NCBI RefSeq assembly: GCF_900461455.1
Contig: NZ_UGIA01000001.1
Location: 868,001 to 932,000 of the forward strand
Reading direction: 5' to 3'
DNA from: Helicobacter acinonychis
Lineage (GTDB): Bacteria; Campylobacterota; Campylobacteria; Campylobacterales; Helicobacteraceae
DNA: 64,000 nucleotides
Of this stretch, positions 26,719 through 36,960 are shown piece by piece. The notes below the pieces were generated by a model. It was not told where the DNA came from and made no database searches. It worked only from the letters and a program-made list of their open reading frames with translations. The stretch's first letter is position 1. Each line of letters begins with the position of its first letter. The position numbers and the translations under genes are program-made.

Positions 26719-29088
26719 ATGTCTTTAAGATCTAATATTAAACACGCTTTATGTTTCCCATTGTTAATTGATGCTTGTTATAGTGCGGATCACACTCTAG
26801 GCAAGGTTACCACCGAAGCCAAAAGGATTTTCACTTATAACAATGAGTTTGAGGTTACTTCTAAAGAATTGGAGCAACGCCAAAGCAATGAAGTCAAAGA
26901 TTTGTTTAGGACTAACCCTGATGTGAATGTGGGTGGAGGGAGCGTGATGGGGCAAAAAATCTATGTGAGAGGCGTTGAAGACAGGCTTTTAAGGGTTACG
27001 GTGGATGGGGCTGCACAAAATGGTAATATTTTCCACCACCAAGGCAACACCGTGATTGACCCTGGCATGCTCAAAAGCATAGAAGTGACTAAAGGATCAG
27101 CGAATGCAAGTGCAGGGCCAGGAGCGATTGCAGGAGTGATTAAAATGGAGACTAAAGGTGCAGCTGATTTTATCCCTAGGGGGAAAAGTTATGCGGCTAG
27201 TGGGGCGGTGAGTTTTTATACCAATTTTGGGGACAGAGAGACTTTTAGAGCGGCTTATCAAAACACCCATTTTGATATTATCGCTTATTACACGCACCAA
27301 AATATCTTTTATTATAGAAGCGGTGCTACGGCGACTAAAAACCTCTTCAAACCCACGCAAGCCGATAAAGAGCCAGGAACTCCTAGCGAGCAAAACAACG
27401 CTTTGATTAAAATGAATGGTTATTTGAGCGATAGAGATATTCTCACTTTTAGCTGGAACATGACACGAGATAACGCCACACGCCCTTTAAGGAGTAACGC
27501 CATAGGGTTAGCCTATCCTTGTGAAGCCCCCTTTAGCCCTGATAGTTCTCAGGGATGCCCTAATGTGTTGGATAGCTTTACGAGGTATTTGTATCATTCT
27601 ACCAATACCGCCAACAATCTTTCACTGCAATACAAAAGGGAAGCGGGTCATTCTTTTGGCGACCCACGGCTAGATTTTACCCTTTATACAAGCATTAGAA
27701 ACGCCCAATTTGATCCCCTATTTGACCCTAACGGCGTTTATGCCAAATTCCCCACTTCTCAAGCGACAAAATGGGAAAGAGAAAATTACCCATGCATTGA
27801 GGGTGGGTATTGCACCCCAAGTTTTTCAGATATTGACAAACCAAGCTCACAGCCTAGGAATTTATTCTTAAACAACACCGGATTAAACCTCAAAGTTGCG
27901 CATGTGATTGATGAAGCCACAGACAGCCTTTTTGAATACGGATTCAACTACCAAAATTTAAGCGTTTTTGACGCTCGCATCCCTAAATCAGAATTATACA
28001 GACCCAATCAAGTTTATATTGATGATGAAGGGCAAAAACAAGTCGCTTGCAGTCTTGTGGATAATAACCCCAATGACCCCACGCTATGCCAAAGAGGGAA
28101 AGCCAATGGAAACATTTATGGAGGCTATGTGCAAGCGAATTACTCGCCTCATAAAATCATCACTTTTGGAGCTGGGGTAAGATGGGATGCATACACGCTT
28201 TATGATAAGGATTGGAACCACCGCTACACTCAAGGCTTTAGCCCTAGCGCGGCTCTTGTGATTAGCCCTATTGAGCCTTTATCTTTAAAGATCACTTATT
28301 CTCAAGTGACAAGGGGGGTTATGCCAGGAGATGGCGTGTATATGCGCCAAAACGACTTGCGATACGCTAAAAATATCAAGCCTGAAGTGGGATCTAACGC
28401 TGAATTTAATATTGATTATTCAAGCCAGTATTTTAGCGGGAGGGCTGCGGCGTTTTATCAAGCTTTAGATAATTTCATCTCCCAATATGCGCAAAATCTA
28501 GTTGTCACTAATTTAAGTCAAGCGATCCGTATTTATGGCTATGAAGTGGGTGGGACTTTCAAATATAAGGGCGTGAGTTTGAATATAGGGATCTCGCGCA
28601 CTTGGCCCACCACTAGGGGGTATTTAATGGCGGATAGCTATGAACTCGCTGCAAGCACCGGTAATGTTTTTATCGTCAAATTGGATTACACTATTCCTAA
28701 AACAGGGATTAATCTTGCATGGCTTAGCCGTTTTGTGACCGGTTTAGATTATTGTGGGTTTGATATTTACTTGCCTGATTATGGGACGGCTGAGAAACCC
28801 AAAACCCCTACAGATCTAGCCAAATGCGGATCTCAATTAGGGTTAGTGCATATGCATAAGCCAGGCTATGGCGTGAGTAATTTTTATGTCAATTGGAGTC
28901 CTAGAGCCAAAAGTCGCTGGAATGGTTTGTTGCTTTCGGCGGTGTTTAACAATGTTTTTAATAAATTCTATGTGGATCAAACAAGCCCTTATGTCATGAG
29001 CCCGGACATGCCAGGCACTGACGCTGTTAAAAGAGCGATTGCAGAGCCTGGTTTTAACGCGCGCTTTGAAGTGGCTTATAAGTGGTAA
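26719..29088 (+). CDS. frpB: TonB-dependent iron/heme outer-membrane receptor FrpB
   Basis: Outer-membrane receptor of 789 residues, probably for heme or hemoglobin iron. The N-terminal plug (about 40-160) shows VKDLFRTNPDVNVGGG, KIYVRGVEDRLLRVTVDGAAQNG and IEVTKGSANASAGPGAIAGVI; the barrel follows and ends in the terminal aromatic pair AYKW, needed for barrel insertion. The signal peptide region (MSLRSNIKHALCFPLLIDACYSA) is a little atypical. SD AAGGAG lies 9 bases upstream. Cysteine pairs in loops (CEAPFSPDSSQGC, CIEGGYC) suggest disulfides. Intact, unlike vacA and the outer-membrane gene at 31 kb. Confidence 0.93.
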   Translation: MSLRSNIKHALCFPLLIDACYSADHTLGKVTTEAKRIFTYNNEFEVTSKELEQRQSNEVKDLFRTNPDVNVGGGSVMGQKIYVRGVEDRLLRVTVDGAAQNGNIFHHQGNTVIDPGMLKSIEVTKGSANASAGPGAIAGVIKMETKGAADFIPRGKSYAASGAVSFYTNFGDRETFRAAYQNTHFDIIAYYTHQNIFYYRSGATATKNLFKPTQADKEPGTPSEQNNALIKMNGYLSDRDILTFSWNMTRDNATRPLRSNAIGLAYPCEAPFSPDSSQGCPNVLDSFTRYLYHSTNTANNLSLQYKREAGHSFGDPRLDFTLYTSIRNAQFDPLFDPNGVYAKFPTSQATKWERENYPCIEGGYCTPSFSDIDKPSSQPRNLFLNNTGLNLKVAHVIDEATDSLFEYGFNYQNLSVFDARIPKSELYRPNQVYIDDEGQKQVACSLVDNNPNDPTLCQRGKANGNIYGGYVQANYSPHKIITFGAGVRWDAYTLYDKDWNHRYTQGFSPSAALVISPIEPLSLKITYSQVTRGVMPGDGVYMRQNDLRYAKNIKPEVGSNAEFNIDYSSQYFSGRAAAFYQALDNFISQYAQNLVVTNLSQAIRIYGYEVGGTFKYKGVSLNIGISRTWPTTRGYLMADSYELAASTGNVFIVKLDYTIPKTGINLAWLSRFVTGLDYCGFDIYLPDYGTAEKPKTPTDLAKCGSQLGLVHMHKPGYGVSNFYVNWSPRAKSRWNGLLLSAVFNNVFNKFYVDQTSPYVMSPDMPGTDAVKRAIAEPGFNARFEVAYKW

Positions 29089-29130
29089 GTAATCGCATTT
29101 AATGGCTCTATTCTCATTGATGTTGGCAAT

Positions 29131-29297
29131 AAAATGCTGAAAAGCATTTTTTAAAAATAAACATATAAAAGAGCTTACCTAAAGCAAGCGATAGCCTCTT
29201 TAAAAAGCGGTCTTCTTGGGGTTAGGGGGATTTAGTTGGGGGTTAAGGGGGGTGTTATCGCAAAATACCCCCTATCCCCTTAAGGGAATGAGTTTTA
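29131..29297 (-). repeat. dispersed intergenic repeat, copy B (inverted relative to A)
   Basis: The reverse complement of this segment repeats copy A block by block: CTTAAGGGGATAGGGGGTATTTTG, CCCCCTTAACCCCC, CCAAGAAGACCGCTTTTTAAAGAGGCTATCGCTTG, then AAAAATGCTTTTCAGCATTTT. It differs by small insertions in the middle. It lies between convergent frpB and ruvC, again at a gene-end position. Confidence 0.75.
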
Positions 29298-29361
29298 AAT
29301 AAAGTAATTAAAACCCCACTTTTTAAAAACAAAGCTTTTTATTGCAGCGTTTTGCATTCAA

Positions 29362-29835
29362 TCAATAAAGTTTTAATCGTTGTGCATGCATGATGGCAAC
29401 GGCTATCGCATCGCTAATATCCAAAGGCTTGATCTCGCTTGTGATATGAAGTAGCCGTTTGACCATAAAGGCTACTTGCTCTTTAGCGGCTTTGCCGTTA
29501 CCGGTGAGAGCTTTTTTAACTTGCAAGGGCGTGTATTCACTAAAATTACCAACCCTTTCTAAAATCTTTAAGGACAACGCTCCCCTAAATTGCGCGAGTT
29601 TGATCACGCTTTTTGGGTTATACCCAAAGAAAATATCTTCAATCGCCACTTCATGCACTTCATAACGATCCAATAAACAATCTAGGGCTTCTATCAAATC
29701 CAAGATTTGTTCTTGCAAGTGCGTCGTGGTAATATTGATAAACCCAGCCGTGATTAAAGAAAGCTTGTTAGAAGCATAAGAAATGATAGCATACCCACAT
29801 TTCCTACTGCCTGGATCTATTCCTAAAATATGCAT
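29362..29835 (-). CDS. ruvC: Holliday-junction resolvase RuvC
   Basis: Dimeric endonuclease that cuts Holliday junctions after RuvAB branch migration. Of 157 residues. [16 protein letters not shown] carries the first catalytic Asp (residue 7), [25 protein letters not shown] the second acidic residue, and [16 protein letters not shown] with [13 protein letters not shown] the remaining acidic pair. Length normal. ruvA is 3.2 kb away on the same strand; the intervening genes are unrelated. Confidence 0.95.
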   Translation of the reverse strand: MHILGIDPGSRKCGYAIISYASNKLSLITAGFINITTTHLQEQILDLIEALDCLLDRYEVHEVAIEDIFFGYNPKSVIKLAQFRGALSLKILERVGNFSEYTPLQVKKALTGNGKAAKEQVAFMVKRLLHITSEIKPLDISDAIAVAIMHAQRLKLY

Positions 29836-29967
29836 GCAGTCATTCCTATTATTTATCTCAAGGTTTAAAAAACGCTATTATTATATCCATGTTTCTTGTG
29901 GGTGTAAAATACAAGATTATATTGAGAGCTTTTAAAACATTTAATATATTAAATAACGGAGCAATAA

Positions 29968-30699
29968 ATGGTAGCAAACACAATCATATTAGTGGATTGG
30001 GAGAATTTTAGGCGCGATATTAAGCAAACAAAATGCGTTAATTACAATATCGCTTTAGATGTGATCGCAACTATCAGAGCCTTTTTGTTAGATGATGAAC
30101 GCATCAGTCGTATTTATTTCTACACCACCCCACCTTTTGATTTTGAACAGGCGTTATGGGATAAAAAGAATGACGCCATCTTAAATGAAAAAAATCCTGG
30201 GACAGAGATGAAAATCTTCACTAGCAATGATATAAAAGAAATATTGCAAAGCAATGAAGCGATCAGATGGGATAAAATCTATAAGGATGTGGAAAATTTC
30301 CAGCACGATTTAGCGTCATTGGATCATGTGGAATTGCGATTAGGAAGAACAAAATTGCATGCAATAAGAATGGAGTTTGATAGAAGTTATAGGGCGTTAT
30401 TGGAACAAAAGCAGGTTGATATGCTCATGGGTCTTGACATTCAAAGAATCGCTTTTAAAAAAATAGCCGACAGGATTTTAGTATTCTCCAAAGACACTGA
30501 TTTGCTCCCTGCACTCAAAATAGCAAGGAATGAAGGGTTAAGGGTGGATATTGCTGATTTATCGGATAGATTATCCCTCCTTAGCCACGATTTGAAATAC
30601 AATTCGGATAAAGTGAGAGTGTTAAGCAGTAATGAAGTCAAAGACAAGCTTTTTTCCATCAGAGAAAACCTCACTAAAACCAATTGGGCTTTAAATTAA
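29968..30699 (+). CDS. NYN-domain (PIN-like) putative RNase
   Basis: A 243-residue soluble protein with the NYN/LabA fold: ILVDWENFRRD near the start (first Asp), KQVDMLMGLDI near 150 and LVFSKDTDLLPALKIA near 175, three acidic clusters that form a metal-dependent nuclease site. No added domain is recognisable beyond a charged C-terminal tail. The usual inferred role is RNA processing or turnover, but the substrate is unknown. SD CGGAGC lies 8 bases before ATG. It stands alone, divergent from ruvC. Confidence 0.8.
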   Translation: MVANTIILVDWENFRRDIKQTKCVNYNIALDVIATIRAFLLDDERISRIYFYTTPPFDFEQALWDKKNDAILNEKNPGTEMKIFTSNDIKEILQSNEAIRWDKIYKDVENFQHDLASLDHVELRLGRTKLHAIRMEFDRSYRALLEQKQVDMLMGLDIQRIAFKKIADRILVFSKDTDLLPALKIARNEGLRVDIADLSDRLSLLSHDLKYNSDKVRVLSSNEVKDKLFSIRENLTKTNWALN

Positions 30700-30836
30700 A
30701 CGATAAATATTAAAAAATATCGATTTATCTCACTCATTGTTGGTAATAAAAATTAAAAAATGCCTTTGAGCGTTTTTATGGTCCATATTTTTTCAAAACA
30801 AAGCCAAAATAACACCAAGCATTTTTAAAAAGAGAG

Positions 30837-30842
30837 TATAAT
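30837..30842 (+). promoter_or_regulatory. -10 box before the broken outer-membrane-protein gene
   Basis: TATAAT 74 bases upstream of the ATG at 30916. A TATATATA run follows at about 30859. CAAGGA precedes the ATG, so transcription and initiation signals survive although the gene is broken. The interval 30700-30836 holds nothing I can name. Confidence 0.45.
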
Positions 30843-30915
30843 AAGAAAGTTAAGACTTATATATATATTCTACTTTTCAGTAAAGAAGTAAAGATTTAAA
30901 AATCAAGGAAACACC

Positions 30916-32911
30916 ATGCTAAAGAATGCTAGCAAAACGATTTGTTTGTCCTTAATGAGTTTGTTCAATCCTTTAGAAGCCTACCACCAAAAAGACGGCT
31001 TTTCTGTAGAAGTTGGGTTTGAAATTGGGCTATTACAAGGCACGCAAACTAAAGAGCACACCATAGCCACCCCCCCAAAGTGCCTAAGTGCCTACGGGAA
31101 ATACTACATCCCTAAAAGCACCATTTCAAAAAACACGACGGCTTTATTCACCACAAAAAATATCCCCAATTTAACCTTTTACTCTCAAAATCTTGCGTAT
31201 GCGAGCACGGTTAATAGGAGCGTAACCATACAAAACTTTCTGCCTTACAATTTACACAATGTTGAAATCAGTTTTAAAGATAAGCAAGACAAAATAATCA
31301 ATTTGGGCGTGATAGAAACGATCCCCAAATAATCTCAAATTGTTTTGCCCTTAAGCTTGTTTAATGACCCAGATCTTAACGATCCAAAGCTTATCAAAAA
31401 AATCCTTTTATTTTCTAACAACTCCAAACCATTGCCACACCTTTTCTGATAGAGGCACAGAGAGTTTGTTTGACAAGATCGGTAAGATCACAACCAATGT
31501 GACAATGAGTTATGAAAATGCCGATACTAACAATTTTAAGGGTAATTGCAGCAATTGCGTGTCAGATTTCACCCCACAAACCGCAGAAGAATTGACTAAT
31601 TTAATGCTCAATATGGTTGCAGTGTTTGATTCCCCGGCTTGGAAAGAAGCCATTTTAAACGCCCCTTTCCAATTTTCTAACAGCTCATCAGAGTGCGGTA
31701 TTGACTTTCCTAAGTGCGTGAATCCTTTCAATAATGGGCGTGTCGCTCACATTCATGAAAAATGTGTGCTAACCCCACAAAGCATTATAGACGCTTTTAG
31801 AAGAACGATCAATCTTGAAGTGAATATCCTAAAATCAGGGTTTATAGGGCTAGGGTATGAGCTTGACGATGGCGATGGTAATCTAGGGATAGAAGCGTCT
31901 TCTTTGGATCCCAAAAAGCTGTTTGGTGAGAATTTAGACAAAGTTGATGTTGTAAACTTAAGAGATATTATCCATGAATTTAGCCACACTAAAGGCTATA
32001 CCCATAATGGGAATATGACTTATCAAAGGGTGCGTTTATGCCAAAAAGACGGTGGGACCATACAAGAATGTGAAGGCGGAAGGGAAGTAGATAAAAACGG
32101 GAAAGAAGAGCTAGAATTTAGCAACGGACACGAAGCACGAGACAAGGATGGTTACACTTATAATGTATGCTCTTTTTATAAGGACAACCACCAAGCCTAC
32201 ACAACTGGCAATTACCCCAGTTCCATTTATACAGATTGCACGCATGTCCCTATTGGGCTTATAGGCATTACAACCGCTGTTTGGCAGTAAGCCCATCAAC
32301 CAAAACGCCCTCTATATTAATTTCGCTAATCTAAACAGCCCAAACAACCACCTAAACGCCGGTTTGAACACGCATAATTTTGCAACTCCTATGGTCAATG
32401 CGATCGTGCAAAATTTTTCCACTACCACCACTTACAGCGCCTCAAAAACTTCGCAAAATTTTAGAAGCCCTATTTTAGGGGTCAATGTTAAAATAGGCTA
32501 CCAACACTATTTTAATATGTTATAAGGCTAGCTTATTATGGTATCATCAAATACAACTACGCTAAAGCTGTTAATGAAAAAGTCCAACAATTGAGCTATG
32601 GCGGTGGGATAGATTTGCTACTGGATCTTATCACCACCCATGCGAGTTCTTTTGGAGTGCTTGGAGGGTTAAGGGGCTTGTATAATGAGTACCGCACGCT
32701 CAATCAAGTTAAAGCGAATGGCAATTTTAATGCCGTGACTAGGTTTAATTACCGCCACAACCATTCTAAATATTCCATAGGCATTAGCATCCCTTTGATC
32801 CAAAGGAGCGTTAAAATCGCTTCCAATAGCGGTACTTATACAAACTCTATCGTTTTGAATGAAGGAGCGAGCCATTTTAAAGCGTTTTTTAATTACGGAT
32901 GGGTGTTTTAG
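30916..32911 (+). pseudogene. Hop/Hof-type outer-membrane protein with HExxH motif, multiply broken
   Basis: Pieces of one long outer-membrane protein: a signal-like N-terminus (ICLSLMSLFNPLEA), then a stop at 31330; the frame continues and shifts near 31440 into the section CHTFSDRGTESLFDKIG through ITTAVWQ (to 32290); another shift leads to INQNALYINFANLNSP and GVNVKIGYQHYFN (to about 32520); a further shift gives KYNYAKAVNEKVQQLSYGGGIDLLLDL and the terminal beta-strands, ending in KAFFNYGWVF at 32911. The central piece contains DIIHEFSHTKGYTHNGN, a zinc-protease-like HExxH followed by another His. I recall similar text in some large H. pylori outer-membrane proteins. At least one stop and three frameshifts make it non-functional as a whole. 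Confidence 0.85.
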
Positions 32912-32988
32912 GTTTAAAACCCTGCCACTAAAACCTATTTTTATTTTTATAAGATTTAAAAAAATCCATTCCGCATTTTATCATTTTT

Positions 32989-33540
32989 TTAAGAGCGTAG
33001 TTGTTGCAAGGCTTCTTTAATCGCTTCTTCTACGCTGAGATTAGGTTTGAGCTTTTTTAAAATGGGATTAATTTCTGCACTTTTAAAGCCCAAACTCTCT
33101 AAAGCTAAAAAGACTTCATTATGTACAGGTTTAGTTTCATCTTGAATGAAAAAACCAATCAAATCCACCATGATCTTATCAGCGAGCTTTTTCCCAATGC
33201 CTGGAACTTGCTGGAGTCTTTTGACTTCTTTAGTAGCGATAATATTTTCAAATTCATTCGGTGAAAAGCTTGAAAGAATGGCTAATGCGATACGCCCCCC
33301 TACCCCATTGATTTTTAAAAGCCTTTCAAAAAGGATTTTTTCGCTCTCTTCTAAAAACCCATATAAAAGATGAGCGTCTTCTTTAATCACTTGCAAGATT
33401 TTCAAACGCGCTTTTTGGCCCGTTTGAAGCATACTCGCCGTTCGCATAGAAACTTGCACCCCATAAACAACGCCTTGCACTTCTATATGCACTTCTAAAG
33501 CGGAAATTTTTTCCACGACCCCTATTAAACCCACTATCAT
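32989..33540 (-). CDS. ruvA: Holliday-junction DNA helicase subunit RuvA
   Basis: Binds the four-way junction and positions RuvB rings. Of 183 residues: an N-terminal OB fold ([12 protein letters not shown]), two helix-hairpin-helix motifs ([16 protein letters not shown] near 75 and [15 protein letters not shown] near 110), an acidic linker, and domain III ending [14 protein letters not shown]. Intact. 30 bases separate it from the DUF342 gene upstream, so the two are probably transcribed together. Confidence 0.95.
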   Translation of the reverse strand: MIVGLIGVVEKISALEVHIEVQGVVYGVQVSMRTASMLQTGQKARLKILQVIKEDAHLLYGFLEESEKILFERLLKINGVGGRIALAILSSFSPNEFENIIATKEVKRLQQVPGIGKKLADKIMVDLIGFFIQDETKPVHNEVFLALESLGFKSAEINPILKKLKPNLSVEEAIKEALQQLRS

Positions 33541-33570
33541 TTTTGTCTCTTTCTTGTCATTTAGCCTTTT

Positions 33571-35406
33571 TTAGCGCTTTTTAGGAATTTTTTTGATTTT
33601 ATGGTCTTCATAGATCACATCCACGCTTTCATTATGGCTTAACATGGCGGTTAAATTGCTCACTTTAGGGTAATTGCGATGATAGATCACGATATTTTCT
33701 TGCTTGAAAGGGTTCTTAGTCATAATGCTTGCATGTTGGAAACTATTTTCTATGCTAATGAGTTTAGCGTAGCATTCGTTATTAATTTTTTGCAATTCTA
33801 ACATTTGGGCTTTTAAGATTTTCAAACGCTTCAAAGCGAACATAAACTCACTATAAGCGTCTTTCACGCTTTCTTGTTGCATTAAAGAGCGTTTGATTTC
33901 TTCGGTGGCGTTTTTAAGCTTTTCCATAATCGTTTGATTGTTTTTGACCAAGTGGTTTAAAGACTGGTGCTGAGCGATGATTTTTTTGGATTTTACCCCT
34001 AATGCATTGAGCTTTTGTTTAGCGATCTTTAATTCTTCTTGATTTTCTCGCCCCCCAAAGGCGTAAAAAATAAAGCGATTGCCATTACCATCCACTTCAT
34101 CAATCAAGCATTGTTTGGAAAAATACAGCTTGTTATCGCTTTTAAGCTTTTCTAAAGCGATCTCTTTCGCATAGACCACGCTCCCTGCACTCGCTTCTAT
34201 TTTAACGCTATTGGCATACACTTTAGCGCGCTCTAAATACTTGCATTCAAACTCTTTAGCGTAGCACACGCCTTTATGGTTAGTGATACGCACCTTATTG
34301 GCATACACATAGCTTTCAGGATGGATTTGCCCTTCAATAGTGATTTCTTTAGCCACTAAGATCACATTCTTACCCACATTGCCCTTAATGTTAATCGCAC
34401 TCGCTTCTAAAATAAGGTTAGAATCAATCGCATCATTAAGCTCATCTTTAGCTTGGATCTCTAACACCATTGCACTTTCCACTCCCCCTAAAAGATTGGG
34501 CGTTTCAATGGATTTGATCCCATTTTTAAAGATAAAATCTTGCTTAGAAACCAAACGCCCTTTTTCCATTTTAACCCCCTGTAAGGCTTTGGAGTAATAC
34601 GATAGGGCGTTATATTCTTCTCTTTCTTCAAAAGCGTTTTTATCATGCCCTATAGGGGTGGGCGAGCTTGCGACTTTAGGCAATTCAACATAAAAGCCCT
34701 TAAGATTACGGCCTTCTCTACCCTGCTTAGGGTAACTCACCCAAGCAACTTTTTGATTTTCTTTAGCAATATAATAATTTTCTTTAACAAAAGACTCTTC
34801 TTGTTCGATTAAAGGGATTGAATGCGTTGGAATGTATTCTTCTTCTAATAAAAAATGAGATTTTTCTTCTGTGTTAGGGATAAAGGTTGAAGAAGCGTAT
34901 AAAATAAAGTGCTTAGTTTGGGTTTTGTTTTTATGATTTCTTAATTCTATTTTTAGGTTTTCATACATCATTGAAAGGTGGCGAAACACCACGCCCTCAA
35001 ATGCTAAACACTCTTTAATATACCCAAACATTTCTTGGTAATGCTCTTCAGTGTCTAGGATGATAAAACACTCGTCTAAAATAATCTCTATCTTGCTCAA
35101 ATCCGCATCCACTTTCACTTCAAAAAAGCGTTTGTAAGCGTTTAATTTGATCTTAATATCGTGGGTTTGATAGAGGGTGAGCTCTTTTTTTTCATAGTAT
35201 TCCTCTTCCTCTAATTGTTGCAATTCCCCACCAAAAGCCTCGCTAAACTCATCTTTAGCGCTGTTTTTGATAAAAATAGAAGTTTTTAAAATCTCAAACC
35301 ACAGATCTTCTATTTGCAATTTATTTTCAGCGGCCACTTTTTTCAATTCTTTTTGAATGTCTTTGCACCGCTCGACTTTTATAGGGGCAAAACGCTCCAA
35401 GCTCAT
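33571..35406 (-). CDS. DUF342 / FapA-type polymer-forming protein
   Basis: A 611-residue soluble protein of the DUF342 family (called FapA, flagellar assembly protein A, in Campylobacter and Helicobacter relatives). Residues about 330-450 form a right-handed beta-helix with short repeats of hydrophobic strands (NLILEASAINIKGNVGKNVILVAK, YVYANKVRITNHKG, SVVYAKEIALEKL). Residues 455-560 are a coiled coil, followed by a Lys-rich tail. The N-terminal 300 residues are a less clear acidic domain. The location between ruvA and murJ gives no direct clue; the flagellar role is by family knowledge. Confidence 0.75.
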   Translation of the reverse strand: MSLERFAPIKVERCKDIQKELKKVAAENKLQIEDLWFEILKTSIFIKNSAKDEFSEAFGGELQQLEEEEYYEKKELTLYQTHDIKIKLNAYKRFFEVKVDADLSKIEIILDECFIILDTEEHYQEMFGYIKECLAFEGVVFRHLSMMYENLKIELRNHKNKTQTKHFILYASSTFIPNTEEKSHFLLEEEYIPTHSIPLIEQEESFVKENYYIAKENQKVAWVSYPKQGREGRNLKGFYVELPKVASSPTPIGHDKNAFEEREEYNALSYYSKALQGVKMEKGRLVSKQDFIFKNGIKSIETPNLLGGVESAMVLEIQAKDELNDAIDSNLILEASAINIKGNVGKNVILVAKEITIEGQIHPESYVYANKVRITNHKGVCYAKEFECKYLERAKVYANSVKIEASAGSVVYAKEIALEKLKSDNKLYFSKQCLIDEVDGNGNRFIFYAFGGRENQEELKIAKQKLNALGVKSKKIIAQHQSLNHLVKNNQTIMEKLKNATEEIKRSLMQQESVKDAYSEFMFALKRLKILKAQMLELQKINNECYAKLISIENSFQHASIMTKNPFKQENIVIYHRNYPKVSNLTAMLSHNESVDVIYEDHKIKKIPKKR

Positions 35407-35499
35407 TTTTTAATCCTTAAATGGTATAATATAAAAAGATGAAAAATAACATAATGCTAACAAAAAAACACTGAAAATTAGGTAATAACTGCGATTGGT

Positions 35500-36960
35500 A
35501 TGCTAAAAAAAATATTTTTAACAAATAGTTTAGGGATTTTATGCTCTAGGATTTTTGGCTTTTTACGGGATTTGATGATGGCTAATATTCTAGGAGCTGG
35601 GGTGTTTAGCGATATTTTCTTTGTGGCTTTCAAATTGCCCAATCTATTCAGGCGTATTTTTGCGGAAGGCTCGTTTTCGCAAAGCTTTTTACCGAGTTTT
35701 ATACGGAGCTCTGTTAAAGGGAGTTTTGCGAGTTTAATGGGGCTTATTTTTTGCAATGTTTTATTGGTGTGGTGCTTATTAGTGGCATTAAATCCCTTAT
35801 GGCTAACCAAACTTCTCGCTTATGGCTTTGATGAAGAGACGCTCAAACTATGTGCCCCTATTGTAGCGATCAATTTTTGGTATCTTTTATTGGTGTTTAT
35901 CACCACTTTTTTAGGCACGCTTTTACAATACAAACACAGCTTTTTTGCTAGCGCTTATAGTACAAGCTTACTCAATTTGTGCATGATTTTAGCCCTTTTT
36001 ATTTCTAAAGAAAAACCGCACTTAGAAGCGTTGTATTATTTGAGTTATGGCGTGCTTTTAGGGGGCGTGGCTCAAATTTTATTGCATTTTTATCCTTTAA
36101 TGAGATTAGGTTTATTCAATCTGTTATCAAAAGGGTTGTTAAGCTTTAAAACTAAAAACGCACTCAAAAAAGAATATCGTTTCAATCAAGTTAAAAAGGA
36201 TTTGAAAGGGTTTTTCAAACAATTTTTCCCCAGCGTTTTAGGCAATTCCAGTGCACAAATCGCTTCTTTTTTAGACACCACGATCGCCTCTTTTTTAGCG
36301 AGTGGGAGCGTGTCTTATTTGTATTACGCTAATAGGGTGTTCCAACTCCCTTTGGCTTTATTTGCTATTGCTATATCCACAGCCCTTTTCCCTAGCATTG
36401 CAATCGCACTTAAAAACAACAATCAGGATTTAATCTTACAACGCTTGCAAAAGGCGTGGTTTTTTTTGGTAGGGGTTTTGCTATTTTGCAGCATTGGGGG
36501 GATTATGTTAAGCAAAGAAATCACAGAGCTTTTATTTGAAAGGGGGCAATTTAGCCCTAAAGACACTTTAATCACTTCGCAAGTCTTTTCGCTCTATCTT
36601 TTAGGCTTGCTCCCTTTTGGGCTAACCAAACTCTTTTCTTTATGGCTCTATGCGAAATTAGAACAAAAAAAAGCGGCTAAAATCTCTTTAATTTCGCTTT
36701 TTTTAGGTTTAGTGGCTTCTTTAAGTTTAATGCCCTTTTTAGGGGTTTTAGGTTTGGCGTTAGCGAATAGTTTGAGCGGGTTATTTTTATTTGTTTTAAC
36801 AATCAAAGCGTTTGGCTTTCAATCATTCTTGGGTATAATTAAACCTTTAAAGTTATGGCTTGTAATTCTTTTTCTCGCTTGTGCAGAAATCTTATTGCTC
36901 TTAGTGTTCAAGTCGTTAATAACGCGTTTATATTTATTTTATTATTTTCAAGGTTTTTAA
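35500..36960 (+). CDS. murJ: lipid II flippase MurJ (MviN)
   Basis: Moves lipid II across the inner membrane for peptidoglycan synthesis. A MOP-superfamily protein of 486 residues with about 13-14 hydrophobic helices. Family words are seen near the start (NSLGILCSRIFGFLRDLMMANILGAG) and in FAEGSFSQSFLPSF, which carries conserved charged residues; FERGQFSPKDT lies near 350. ATG chosen because the family begins at this point. cysS follows at the next base (TAAATG), so translation is coupled. Confidence 0.93.
   Translation: MLKKIFLTNSLGILCSRIFGFLRDLMMANILGAGVFSDIFFVAFKLPNLFRRIFAEGSFSQSFLPSFIRSSVKGSFASLMGLIFCNVLLVWCLLVALNPLWLTKLLAYGFDEETLKLCAPIVAINFWYLLLVFITTFLGTLLQYKHSFFASAYSTSLLNLCMILALFISKEKPHLEALYYLSYGVLLGGVAQILLHFYPLMRLGLFNLLSKGLLSFKTKNALKKEYRFNQVKKDLKGFFKQFFPSVLGNSSAQIASFLDTTIASFLASGSVSYLYYANRVFQLPLALFAIAISTALFPSIAIALKNNNQDLILQRLQKAWFFLVGVLLFCSIGGIMLSKEITELLFERGQFSPKDTLITSQVFSLYLLGLLPFGLTKLFSLWLYAKLEQKKAAKISLISLFLGLVASLSLMPFLGVLGLALANSLSGLFLFVLTIKAFGFQSFLGIIKPLKLWLVILFLACAEILLLLVFKSLITRLYLFYYFQGF

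Noticed and set aside
30859..30868. TATATATATA run upstream of the outer-membrane pseudogene as a phase-variation tract
   Set aside because: Only about five AT units, and it lies outside the coding frame; it may affect the leader but there is no evidence of switching.
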